DNA of 62,533 nucleotides from Gammaproteobacteria bacterium (GTDB lineage Bacteria; Pseudomonadota; Gammaproteobacteria; DSM-16500): NCBI GenBank assembly GCA_013288815.1, contig JABDBD010000012.1, positions 1 to 62,533 of the forward strand, read 5' to 3'. Shown piece by piece: positions 26,544 to 35,140 of this stretch (position 1 is its first letter; each line of letters starts with the position of its first letter). The notes under the pieces were generated by a model. It saw only the letters and a program-made list of their open reading frames with translations, ran no database searches and was not told where the DNA came from. The position numbers and the translations under genes were made by a program.

Positions 26544-27624
26544 CGCGTGTGCTGCGCATATTGAGTTGAATGTCATTCCAAGCGTTAGTCATTTTCTCAA
26601 AGTCAGCTGATGAAAGAGGCGCTTCTAACCATTGTATAGTCGGTAACTTCTTAAATACTTCCTGATAAATTGACTGATAGGCTGGTAACTTAACGGCTTG
26701 ATAATCACCGTAAGGTGAAAAATAGTAGGTATTATTTTCGACGATATCTAATACTTTTTTGCTCATTAACACTTTGGCAACGCAAATTGTCTGGGGGTTA
26801 TCATTTATAACAGCCATCAAATCACTAGAAATATACGACAACTTTGGATGTATAAGAAATTTAAACGGCTTTTTTGCTTGTTTCATATAAACGATAGCAT
26901 CGCCAGACCAACCAAATGCAAATGCAAAATTTTTCTGGTCATAGGTTTGATTATAATTATTCGCCATATAGACAGTTGCATTCTGGGTGAGGCGTTTAAA
27001 ATTGGCGGAATTTAGTTGAAGAGTATCATTATAATTTTTCAATTCAGTATTATTTTTAGAACCATATGTTTTGTTAATCAAGTTCCATATCTCTACTGGA
27101 TCATCAATCATGACTATAATATTTTTATTAGCTTTTTTGAAAATATCTTCAACACTATCCTGACTTGATAGATCAATTACTTTTGGATTCCATAAGAATC
27201 CTGAAAGTGAGTGCATGAAATAAATAACATTATGAGGAAAATTTCCATGTTGGTATTGATTTCTAATGATCGGGTTAAATTTTTCTGAAATTGCTGTCAG
27301 GTTGACTTTATTCTTTGGAATTTGATCTTTAACTAAATCATAAATGGTTTGTGAGAATATAATGATGTCATAGCGCGTTTTATTCGTGCTGACTCGTCTT
27401 AGGAATTCGTTGTTTGTGTAGTAGGTGTCATGCGATAGATTAACATTACATTTATCTTTTACTTCTTGAGCGACGCCTGGAGAGTCTAAATATCCCCACC
27501 AAGTAATAACATTGACTGACCCATCTGGGGCTGCGTAAACATTTGTTGAGGCGATCGCAATTAAAAAAGCATAAATCAAAAAAATACATTTAAGATTGAG
27601 ATTATTCTTTCTTTTTGAATACAT
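26533..27624 (-). CDS. PotD-like periplasmic binding protein, probable sensor subunit
   Basis: About 363 residues with a signal peptide (about 1-31, basic N-region then LIYAFLIAIAS, cleavage near VYAA). The mature N-terminus VNVITWWGYLDSPGV resembles the spermidine/putrescine-binding PotD family. No ABC permease or ATPase lies nearby; instead the gene is fused by overlap to a histidine kinase. That suggests a sensing role like NspS-MbaA or LuxP-LuxQ, with a polyamine-like or other cationic ligand. The ATG at 27624 gives the best signal peptide and overlaps the methyltransferase stop by 23 bp. Confidence 0.78.
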   Translation of the reverse strand: MYSKRKNNLNLKCIFLIYAFLIAIASTNVYAAPDGSVNVITWWGYLDSPGVAQEVKDKCNVNLSHDTYYTNNEFLRRVSTNKTRYDIIIFSQTIYDLVKDQIPKNKVNLTAISEKFNPIIRNQYQHGNFPHNVIYFMHSLSGFLWNPKVIDLSSQDSVEDIFKKANKNIIVMIDDPVEIWNLINKTYGSKNNTELKNYNDTLQLNSANFKRLTQNATVYMANNYNQTYDQKNFAFAFGWSGDAIVYMKQAKKPFKFLIHPKLSYISSDLMAVINDNPQTICVAKVLMSKKVLDIVENNTYYFSPYGDYQAVKLPAYQSIYQEVFKKLPTIQWLEAPLSSADFEKMTNAWNDIQLNMRSTRDGN

Positions 27625-28354
27625 AATCAATCCAACCTGGTTCTGATATTTCGTCTTTGGCCAGTCCAAAATTTTCAACTGCATCGACAAGCTCTAATGA
27701 TGTGTGCTGGATGAATTGAGTAAGTGCATCTGCGTTTTCATACACGCGCACGGGATATTCGAATCTTCTTTTCTCTAATGCTCCAGACTGTGTAAATTCA
27801 TAATCATCAAACCATACACCATGGCCTTCTTTTGCTTTTGATAAGTCATAGCTAGGAACATAATTTATTTTAATGTCGTCGATGATGAGTTCACCTGATG
27901 GAGCGTCTTTCCAATAGTTCGTATCAAAATAATTTAATGATGCGTATCCGCCAGGGATTAAAAGAGTATCGACTATTGAAAAAAACTTTTTGATATCGTT
28001 GTCTTTGGTTAAAAGACAAAAAGAATTCCAGCCAGCAATAATGCGCTCAAATTGGGTGGGGGAGGTGAACGTGAGAACATCTTGGATATGTTTTTTTGAC
28101 GCCTGAATATTAATAAACTTAGCAAAATCATTTTCTATTTCGACGATTTCAATATCGATGTTTCGCGTAGCCAAAAAGTTGGTTAGCCTGCCGTAACCGG
28201 CGAAAACATCTAGCGTCTTCTGATTTTTACAAAAGTCGTAGTAATATTCTTGGTCTTCAACAAATCCTTCGCTTTGGGCTTTGTAGAATTGCCAGCTTTT
28301 TGTGTAGAGTTTGGTCACACGGTTATCCTCTTGCGGTGGCCATAAATATATCAT
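27602..28354 (-). CDS. Class I SAM-dependent methyltransferase
   Basis: A 250-residue Rossmann-fold methyltransferase. Motif I is TLDVFAGYGRL (about residues 47-57), followed by an acidic IEIVEIEND for SAM ribose binding; the later SLNYFDTNYW segment may line the active site. The substrate cannot be read from sequence; a small molecule is more likely than DNA because no DNA-methylase NPPY/DPPY motif is present. It is the first gene of the minus-strand unit and overlaps the binding-protein gene by 23 bp. It may modify the molecule that the binding protein detects. Confidence 0.75.
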   Translation of the reverse strand: MIYLWPPQEDNRVTKLYTKSWQFYKAQSEGFVEDQEYYYDFCKNQKTLDVFAGYGRLTNFLATRNIDIEIVEIENDFAKFINIQASKKHIQDVLTFTSPTQFERIIAGWNSFCLLTKDNDIKKFFSIVDTLLIPGGYASLNYFDTNYWKDAPSGELIIDDIKINYVPSYDLSKAKEGHGVWFDDYEFTQSGALEKRRFEYPVRVYENADALTQFIQHTSLELVDAVENFGLAKDEISEPGWIDYVFKKKE

Positions 28355-28543
28355 TATGTAGGGTTTTAGAGCAATTATAATTTGACTATATTTTGAATAT
28401 TTGACTCAAAAAAAATCACTCAATTAATTTCATCAAGCAATCTTTGGTGTAAACGTACTAAATGCCCCCATTAATGCCTAATTCAGTTTTGATTGTGTTT
28501 ATTGTCAGTATGTTGAGATATGGCTTAGTATGGCGCTATTCAG

Positions 28544-28549
28544 TATAAT
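28544..28549 (+). promoter_or_regulatory. Candidate -10 box of the STAND-nuclease gene
   Basis: A perfect TATAAT about 65 bp before the ATG, with only a weak -35 (TGGCTT) 17 bp upstream. The 28355-28612 gap holds no other clear signal. Confidence 0.35.
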
Positions 28550-28612
28550 TATGCTCAACCGAGGCCTTCATTGGAAGATATTTAAGCAAAAGTAGGCGAT
28601 ATAGGAAAACTC

Positions 28613-31600
28613 ATGCAGGAAAGCATATTCGAACCAACAATTGATGATCTAAAAATTCTTAGTTCTACGAATGCAGTACGTGTGTTACGAAATTTACTTT
28701 ATGCAGAAGCAGCACTAATTGGAATTAATGTGGTTGATATTAGTGTGCCATCCCTTATCACGGCATCCGATGGAGGTGTAGATGCGGAAATTACAACTGA
28801 GAATTTTAATTTTTCAAAATCAAGCGGGATAATTCCAGATAAACTGACACGCTATCAAGTAAAAACAGGGGAATTTCCTCTTTCCAAAAGTAATAAACGT
28901 AAAATTCGTGAGCTACTTCTAAAGCCTTCGTCATTAAAAAAGAAAAAATTTAGCTCGGATGATATTAACCCACGTATTCGTGCTTGTCTTGAAAAAGGTG
29001 GTACTTTTGTTACTGTGTTGTTTGGTAGTGACAATCCAGAGCGTACTGATAACGAAACGGTAAACAGTATACGTTCAGAGCTAGTTGGAATTGATCCCAG
29101 CTATCAAAATGCAAAAATAAAAATATGGCGTCCAAATCAATTAATAAAAATAATTTCACTTTTCCCTAGCTTAGCTTTGTCAATAAGACAAATTAAATCA
29201 AAACTACTTCACGATTTTAACTACATGATAAACAGTTGTCACTTGGTGGGGGAGCAATATTTAAGAACAGATAAACATGATGAAATTATTTCTCAAATTC
29301 AGTCTTCTCTTTTGAAAGAAAATGGATTCAATCATATACGCGTTGTTGGGGAGCCAGGAGTTGGGAAGACTCGTTTGATTTATGAAGCAATGAATTCAAG
29401 TGAGCTATCGGCATTCTCAATTTATGTGGAAAATGCAGATCAATTGTTACAAGAAAATATGATTCATGACATCTTTCTATTAGCGAAATCTTCCTCATTA
29501 ATTTTGATCGTTGATGAGTGTAATCCAATAAATCGCTCCGAAATTCATAAAAAGCTTGAACAAGCCAACAGTCCGTTAACATTAATTACAATTCATAATG
29601 AATTTGACGAGCAAGACAGTGATAATCGATATTATAATTATGTCGATCCACCCAAGCTTCATGATGAGCAAATCTCCCAAATATTGCAATCGTATGGTGT
29701 GCCAAGCGATGCTGCCGACAGCATTGTTTCATACTGTAGTGGATCTCCGCGAGTGGCGCATATTGTAGGTCAAAATCTTCGTGATAATCCTACTCTTACA
29801 TCATTAACACAATTAAAAGGATTAGAAGACATTTGGGATGTTTATATTATTGGGCGCGCTGGTCATGATAGCGAAGAGGAGCGAAATAGAAAACTGGTGC
29901 TGTCATTTTTAGGTTTGTTTAAGAAGTTTGGATGGGAGGGTGAGTTTAAAGATGAAGCAAAGGCAATTTATCATTTAATGAAAGTTGCGGATACAAATCT
30001 TACTTGGGATAAGTTTGACAACATTATTGAAAAACTTAGAAAGCGTAGAATTCTGCAAGGTTACACCACATTATATATTACGCCAAAATTATTGCACATC
30101 AAGCTTTGGTGTGATTGGTGGCGACGATATAGTCACTTATTTAATGTAGAAAAAATGTTATCTGATTTACCAGAGTCGCTGCGTCGTTGGTTTAATGAAA
30201 TGTTTATCTATGCCAAAGAATCGAAGCAAGCAGAAGAGGTGGTGCAAAAATTGTTAGGCTCATCAGGCCATTTTTATGATCTCAATAATTACGGCAGTGG
30301 TGGTGATCTTTTTATAGTGCTCGCACAAAATAACCCTGGTGCTGCTGTGCGAGCAGTTTATGCAGCTCTTGAAGAAAAATCTTTTGATGATTTAATCAAG
30401 TTTACAAGGGGTCGTCGGCAAATCATATATGCATTACAAAAAATCGCTTTATATAGTGATTTTTTTGAAGAAGCTGCTGAGTGTATGCGGAAATTAGCGG
30501 AAGCTGAAAATGAAAAATGGAGCAACAACGCAACAGGGGTTTTTGTAGAACTATTTAATCTTGGCTATGGAAAAATAGCCTCTACTGATTTGGCTCCGCT
30601 TGATCGTTTGTCTTTATTGAAAAAATACATAGCTTCAGCGAGTGAAAAGACGCGTGTCTTAGCTCTTGATGCGTTCGATAAAGCTTTAGATACACGTTTT
30701 AGCCGAGTAGATATTCGTAATCCTATTGGTCTTCATTCAGTTCCCCAAGGATGGATGCCTAAAACATATGGTGAATTATATGAAATATATCGTATTTATT
30801 TAGAAACACTTTGGGGTATTCGACAAGATTTACCAGCCCAGATTGAAAAAAATAAAATTGCAAAAATTTTTCTGAGTCACATGCGTTCTCTTATTGCATT
30901 ACCTGGTATGGATACAATATTTATAAATGCACTTGATTCATTATCTAAGGAAGGGGATGAAGCAAGACTTGCTGTTATAAGTACTATTGTAGAGATTATT
31001 CATTATGATTCAAATGGTATGGAACATGATTTGCTTAAAAAAATTAAAGAGCTTAATAGTCATTTAAGCGAAGCTTCATTCTCAACAAGACTAAAACGAT
31101 ATGTTGGTTTAAATCTTCTGGAAGATAGATACAGCAGGGATGGTAAGCAGTTTGATAAAACATCTATACAGCATGAAAAATTAGCTGAAGAAATTAATAA
31201 GAACCCCGGCTTGCTTGTAAATGAGATTGATTGGCTTGTTACAAAATTGGCGGCGAATGGATATGAATTTGGTAGGAAAATTGCATTACAAGACACGAAT
31301 TTTTCATTATGGGAGTTAATATATAATGCATGGCTTTCGAATGAAAATGCTGTTGATTATTTTATAGGGGGTTATCTTTCGGAGGTGTATAAAGCGAATA
31401 TTCAGAAATGGGAATCTTTGATTAATCAAATTTCAGAGGGATCAGGTGCTTCTCAACTGCATTTCCTTATCTGGCGATCAGGTATGACACGTAATTCGGC
31501 TGAATTACTTTTAATTAATGCAAAAAAAAGCTTGTTTCCTCTGAGTGATTTTAAAATATTTATTTATGGTGCTATTTCAAATCAAATTCCTCGTGATATT

Positions 31601-32446
31601 TTATTGCAAATACTTGACCTTTTAGCAAATACAAATGATAAGCAAAATATCTATGCCGCACTTGATTTATGTTATTCATTGATTCACGACAAGCAAGAAA
31701 TTAATGATGATTTTATCGCTATATTTGAGAGGATACTCTTGCATCCAATATTTTTCACACCATCCAGCCAAAAAATTAGAGAAGCTATGCTTGAATATAA
31801 TTGGAATGAATTAGCGTTGTATATTGCAGAAAAAAAGCCAGAAAGAGCAGTGTTTATTCTTGAGAGTTGCATAAAGTGCATTGGTGAGTCGGGCACTATC
31901 TTTGATAGTTTTCATCCTGGCGGATTAAAATTTATTGATGAGGTTTCACAAAAAAATCCAACGATTGCTTGGAATTTAATTTCAAAATGCATTGAACCTC
32001 CTCTCGAAAGTAATGGCATGAGCATTATGCAATGGTTGCGCGGTGGGTTTTCCTTAGGGAGAAATAAAAAAACTGATGTCATGTTTAATGTTATATCTCC
32101 TAAAGATATTACGGATTGGATTGATAAGGATCCAGATAAGAGAGCTCCAACTATAGCGCACTTTGTGCCTGTTGATATTGATAATTTCAGAGACTCTATC
32201 GCATATATATTATTAAAAGAGTATGGCAATAGAAAATATGTGCGTAACTCAATAAGTGCCAGCTTTTATACTGAAAGCTGGTCTGGTTCTAATAGCGCGC
32301 ATTACAAACGTAAATTGGAGTGTATTTTAAATATAAAAAATGATGAAACAAATAATAACGTAATACGGTGGTTAGATGAAGAAATGGATGTTTTGAAAAA
32401 TCTTCTTAAAAAAGCACGGAATGATGAAGAGAGGAGTGGTCATTAG
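28613..32446 (+). CDS. Large nuclease-STAND NTPase fusion, candidate antiphage protein
   Basis: A 1277-residue single-gene protein. The N-terminus (about 1-180) carries GGVDAEI (about residue 54) and YQVKTG (about 81), the D...QxK pattern of a PD-(D/E)xK nuclease. Walker A GEPGVGKT lies near residue 245 and Walker B LILIVDECN near 296, followed by a winged-helix-like region (to about 480). A long helical C-terminal half (about 490-1277) could be a sensor. This nuclease-NTPase-sensor order is that of Avs-like STAND defence proteins, but I cannot assign it to a known Avs type. It stands alone, with AGGA before the ATG, between the signalling and redox islands. Confidence 0.72.
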   Translation: MQESIFEPTIDDLKILSSTNAVRVLRNLLYAEAALIGINVVDISVPSLITASDGGVDAEITTENFNFSKSSGIIPDKLTRYQVKTGEFPLSKSNKRKIRELLLKPSSLKKKKFSSDDINPRIRACLEKGGTFVTVLFGSDNPERTDNETVNSIRSELVGIDPSYQNAKIKIWRPNQLIKIISLFPSLALSIRQIKSKLLHDFNYMINSCHLVGEQYLRTDKHDEIISQIQSSLLKENGFNHIRVVGEPGVGKTRLIYEAMNSSELSAFSIYVENADQLLQENMIHDIFLLAKSSSLILIVDECNPINRSEIHKKLEQANSPLTLITIHNEFDEQDSDNRYYNYVDPPKLHDEQISQILQSYGVPSDAADSIVSYCSGSPRVAHIVGQNLRDNPTLTSLTQLKGLEDIWDVYIIGRAGHDSEEERNRKLVLSFLGLFKKFGWEGEFKDEAKAIYHLMKVADTNLTWDKFDNIIEKLRKRRILQGYTTLYITPKLLHIKLWCDWWRRYSHLFNVEKMLSDLPESLRRWFNEMFIYAKESKQAEEVVQKLLGSSGHFYDLNNYGSGGDLFIVLAQNNPGAAVRAVYAALEEKSFDDLIKFTRGRRQIIYALQKIALYSDFFEEAAECMRKLAEAENEKWSNNATGVFVELFNLGYGKIASTDLAPLDRLSLLKKYIASASEKTRVLALDAFDKALDTRFSRVDIRNPIGLHSVPQGWMPKTYGELYEIYRIYLETLWGIRQDLPAQIEKNKIAKIFLSHMRSLIALPGMDTIFINALDSLSKEGDEARLAVISTIVEIIHYDSNGMEHDLLKKIKELNSHLSEASFSTRLKRYVGLNLLEDRYSRDGKQFDKTSIQHEKLAEEINKNPGLLVNEIDWLVTKLAANGYEFGRKIALQDTNFSLWELIYNAWLSNENAVDYFIGGYLSEVYKANIQKWESLINQISEGSGASQLHFLIWRSGMTRNSAELLLINAKKSLFPLSDFKIFIYGAISNQIPRDILLQILDLLANTNDKQNIYAALDLCYSLIHDKQEINDDFIAIFERILLHPIFFTPSSQKIREAMLEYNWNELALYIAEKKPERAVFILESCIKCIGESGTIFDSFHPGGLKFIDEVSQKNPTIAWNLISKCIEPPLESNGMSIMQWLRGGFSLGRNKKTDVMFNVISPKDITDWIDKDPDKRAPTIAHFVPVDIDNFRDSIAYILLKEYGNRKYVRNSISASFYTESWSGSNSAHYKRKLECILNIKNDETNNNVIRWLDEEMDVLKNLLKKARNDEERSGH

Positions 32447-32580
32447 TATTTGTCAGCCCATAAGCCAAATCCTGATCTGGGAGGGTGTGGTATCTAACTG
32501 CCGAGACTTGTAGATCCTCCTGGATTTCAGATGCGGCTAGGAAGTCTAAGATGCTGGTTGTTATGGATCAGTCGGGTCTA

Positions 32581-32630
32581 TTGACACAAGATAACAGAAG
32601 GATTATTCTGAATATCAGAATATCCATTCT
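32581..32630 (+). promoter_or_regulatory. bufA2 promoter with paired TetR-type operators
   Basis: TTGACA (32581-32586), a 17-bp spacer and TATTCT (32604-32609). Two AGAA-N6-TTCT sites lie at 32596-32609 and 32617-32630, 21 bp apart; the first ends exactly at the -10 box. An overlapping perfect inverted repeat (TATTCTGA/TCAGAATA, 32604-32622) joins them. The same design is found before dipZ and tetR. Confidence 0.65.
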
Positions 32631-32707
32631 AATCATTAGGCTCTGGTGATATTCTTATAGTTCTTGTCAATTAATGTTGTAATGCACTATGAAATGGAGT
32701 TCAAGTT

Positions 32708-32971
32708 ATGGATAGAAAACGTAAGTTAATCAAATTGGCTCTTGCAACAGCAGCCCTGTCGCTTGCTGCTACACCTTTAATGTCTACAACTGCTTATGCG
32801 CATGTTAATAAAGTTAATTGCTACGGGGTTAACTCTTGCAAAGGTCATAGCACGTGCAAAACAGCTAAAAATGCTTGCAAAGGGCAAAACACTTGCAAGG
32901 GACAAGGGGTTGTTAAAATGTCTGAAAAGAAATGTGAGAAGTTAGGTGGTAGCACAGAAGAGCCGACCTAA
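32708..32971 (+). CDS. bufA2: BufA2-type bufferin precursor (metal-binding exported peptide)
   Basis: An 87-residue precursor with a signal peptide (about residues 1-31, ending AYA) and a cysteine-rich core of repeated CKG motifs (CKGHSTCK, CKGQNTCKGQG). In characterised bufferins the MNIO enzyme BufB with BufC modifies such cysteines, and the exported product binds copper or other metals. The bufB and bufC genes follow directly. A hairpin with a T-run just after this gene could lower expression of the enzymes relative to the peptide. A second, similar gene lies at 38121. Confidence 0.85.
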   Translation: MDRKRKLIKLALATAALSLAATPLMSTTAYAHVNKVNCYGVNSCKGHSTCKTAKNACKGQNTCKGQGVVKMSEKKCEKLGGSTEEPT

Positions 32972-33009
32972 ATAATAAAGTTTTCAAAAATACTCCGTGA
33001 AGGTATAGG

Positions 33010-33038
33010 GCGCGCTGATTTTGGTGCGCTCATTTTTT
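33010..33038 (+). terminator. Attenuator-like hairpin between bufA2 and bufB
   Basis: GCGCGC pairs with GTGCGC across an 8-nt loop (one wobble pair), followed by CATTTTTT. It probably ends most transcripts after bufA2 while letting some through to bufBC. Confidence 0.6.
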
Positions 33039-33058
33039 AACTTTACAAAAAGCATATC

Positions 33059-33907
33059 ATGGCACATATAAAATTAGAGCGGCCAAATTTAGGTTTTGGA
33101 TTAGGATTAAGACCTGATCATTATGAAGCAATACTCTCAGATAAACCATTGGTTGATTGGTTTGAGATATTGACTGAGAATTATCTTGTTCCTGGTGGTA
33201 AGCCTCATTATTTTCTTGAAAAAATTCGCGAGAATTATCCTGTTGTCATGCATGGTGTTTCCATGTCGATTGGCAGCGTAGACCCGCTTGATAAAGATTA
33301 CCTGAAACAAGTGAAGTTGCTTTCCGATAAAATAAAACCACGGTGGATATCTGATCATTTGTGTTGGACAGGGATGCTCGGTAAGAACATGCATGATTTA
33401 TTGCCGCTACCTTACACTGAAGAAGCTATTAACCACGTTGTTGATCGAATTCGACAAGTGCAGGATTTTCTAGGTCAACAAATCCTTATCGAAAATGTAT
33501 CTAGTTATCTAACCTATCAACAATCCGAAATCCCTGAGTGGCAGTTTATAAGAGAGATAAGTGAGCGTGCAGACTGCTTTATTTTACTAGATGTCAATAA
33601 TGTTTACGTAAGCGCAATAAACCATGGGTTTGATCCCTTGGATTATATCTCCGCTATGCCTAAGGATAGAGTCTATCAGCTTCACTTGGCTGGACACTGT
33701 AACATGGGAAATTATATTATCGACACACATGATCATGAAATAGTTGATCCCGTTTGGAAATTATATGTTGATACGTTGCGTCATTGTGGTGATGTGTCTA
33801 CGATGATTGAACGTGATGATAATATTCCGCCATTAGAAGATTTGTTAAAAGAGTTGAGTCGTGCTCGTGAACTTGCTAGTTCTGTCTTGGATGAAAAGAT
33901 ATTATGA
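33059..33907 (+). CDS. bufB: BufB, multinuclear iron oxidase (MNIO/DUF692)
   Basis: A 282-residue TIM-barrel-type enzyme of the DUF692 family that oxidises cysteines in BufA-type peptides. Likely iron ligands are visible: MHGVSMSIGS (near residue 61), SDHLCW (near 99), LIENVSS (near 143), LLDVNNVY (near 178), LHLAGH (near 208), THDHE (near 222) and MIERDDN (near 248). It acts in the cytoplasm on the BufA precursor before export. It overlaps bufC by 4 bp. Confidence 0.93.
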   Translation: MAHIKLERPNLGFGLGLRPDHYEAILSDKPLVDWFEILTENYLVPGGKPHYFLEKIRENYPVVMHGVSMSIGSVDPLDKDYLKQVKLLSDKIKPRWISDHLCWTGMLGKNMHDLLPLPYTEEAINHVVDRIRQVQDFLGQQILIENVSSYLTYQQSEIPEWQFIREISERADCFILLDVNNVYVSAINHGFDPLDYISAMPKDRVYQLHLAGHCNMGNYIIDTHDHEIVDPVWKLYVDTLRHCGDVSTMIERDDNIPPLEDLLKELSRARELASSVLDEKIL

Positions 33908-34683
33908 GCCAACTCTTTTTATTACAGAATAAATTTCAAGATTATTTGTTGTCATCTCAATATGATATTTTCAATGATATCGTGGAGACGACAACAGCCC
34001 CTATAAATGTCCGTTTATCAATTTATAGTGAGGCATATCGATCGCGTTTGATAGAGGCGCTCGCAACGAACTATCCCGTAATACGGGTTTATTTGGGGCA
34101 TGATCAATTTCAAATGTTAGGCCAGCAATATCTGGAAAAATATCCTTCTCACTTTCGATCTATCCGCTGGTTTGGGGATTGTTTGGATGCTTTTTTGAAA
34201 GAGTGTGAGACATATAGTAATTTTCCTTATTTGTCTGAATTGGCGAAAGTAGAATGGACAATGACACTGGTATTTGATGCATCGGATAGTCATATTATAA
34301 CTATTGATACCCTTTATAATATTCCACCAGAATCTTGGGTTGATATGCAGATACGTTTACATCCATCTATACATTTAATGCAGTTTAAATGGAATGTTTT
34401 GCCTTTGTGGCAAGCTATTTCACAAAATCAGGCAGTTCCTGAGCTGGAGCAAAGTGAATCTCCTGTGTCCTGGGTTTTTTGGCGAAATAACTTAATCAAT
34501 TATTATTGCTCATTAGCGGATGATGAAGCGCGTGCTATAGGGGCATTAATAAATGGATATTCATTTGGCGAGGTTTGTGAGTTGTTGTGTGAGGAGGGTT
34601 CTGAACAGGATATTGCAATGCGTGCTGCGTCTCTACTTAAGGGATGGATTCTGTCAGGGTTAATTTCAGAGATTAAATATTAA
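33904..34683 (+). CDS. bufC: BufC, peptide-recognition partner (DUF2063)
   Basis: A 259-residue protein of the DUF2063 family, with an N-terminal helical domain (about 1-100, including VRLSIYSEAYRSRLIEAL and NYPVI) and a C-terminal winged-helix-like domain (about 150-255). In bufferin systems this protein binds the peptide precursor and recruits it to BufB. Its ATG overlaps the bufB stop. Confidence 0.88.
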   Translation: MSQLFLLQNKFQDYLLSSQYDIFNDIVETTTAPINVRLSIYSEAYRSRLIEALATNYPVIRVYLGHDQFQMLGQQYLEKYPSHFRSIRWFGDCLDAFLKECETYSNFPYLSELAKVEWTMTLVFDASDSHIITIDTLYNIPPESWVDMQIRLHPSIHLMQFKWNVLPLWQAISQNQAVPELEQSESPVSWVFWRNNLINYYCSLADDEARAIGALINGYSFGEVCELLCEEGSEQDIAMRAASLLKGWILSGLISEIKY

Positions 34684-34697
34684 TGAAGAGGTGATGT

Positions 34698-35000
34698 ATG
34701 GTTACAGTAGGTCTTTTTGTTCGCTTAGAATCAAAGCCAGGCAAAGAGCAAGAGGTCGAGACTTTTCTCAGTTCGGGATTGGCAGTAGTACTAGAAGAGC
34801 CAGAAACGATCACATGGTATGCGATTCGTCTTGGGCCCACTACATTTGGTATTTTTGATACTTTTCCGAATGATGCAGCTAGATTGGTACACCTATCCGG
34901 ACGGCTCGCGCATGCTTTGATGCAGAAGGCGGGCGATTTGTTCGCACAACCCCCGGTAATTGAAAGATTGGATATTTTTGCAGCTAAGCTTCCAGGTTGA
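34698..35000 (+). CDS. Antibiotic-biosynthesis-monooxygenase-fold protein
   Basis: A 100-residue single-domain protein of the ABM ferredoxin-like fold (start MVTVGLFVRLESKPGKE, a later GPTTFGIFDTF strand). Many small family members oxidise quinones or other electrophiles, or act in reactive-species defence. It lies 14 bp after bufC, with a GAGGTG site, and is probably the last gene of the buf operon. Confidence 0.75.
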   Translation: MVTVGLFVRLESKPGKEQEVETFLSSGLAVVLEEPETITWYAIRLGPTTFGIFDTFPNDAARLVHLSGRLAHALMQKAGDLFAQPPVIERLDIFAAKLPG

Positions 35001-35004
35001 TGGA

Positions 35005-35057
35005 TTGACTTACCTATTAAGAACAATTATTCTGTTATAAAGAACACATGTTCTGTT
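35005..35057 (+). promoter_or_regulatory. dipZ promoter with paired TetR-type operators
   Basis: TTGACT (35005-35010), a 17-bp spacer and TATTCT (35028-35033). AGAA-N6-TTCT sites lie at 35020-35033 and 35041-35054, 21 bp apart, each followed by GTT. The first ends exactly at the -10 box. The geometry is the same as at bufA2. Confidence 0.65.
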
Positions 35058-35140
35058 CACTGCAACGTGCAAATAGTCAAAGATACTGTGCTGTATAGTG
35101 TGAAAACTGACATATCTACCAAGCAGAAAGGGATGACTTC

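Noticed and set aside
24648-27624. Polyamine ABC transporter locus
   Set aside because: The binding protein has no permease or ATPase neighbours and overlaps a histidine kinase gene instead.
32447-32560. Possible small RNA or riboswitch after the STAND gene
   Set aside because: No stable fold or known motif could be made out by eye; only the promoter further downstream is supported.
32821-32920. Short tandem repeat or CRISPR-like array in bufA2
   Set aside because: The repeats are codons for repeated CKG motifs in a small peptide, with no spacer structure. No CRISPR array was seen in the window.
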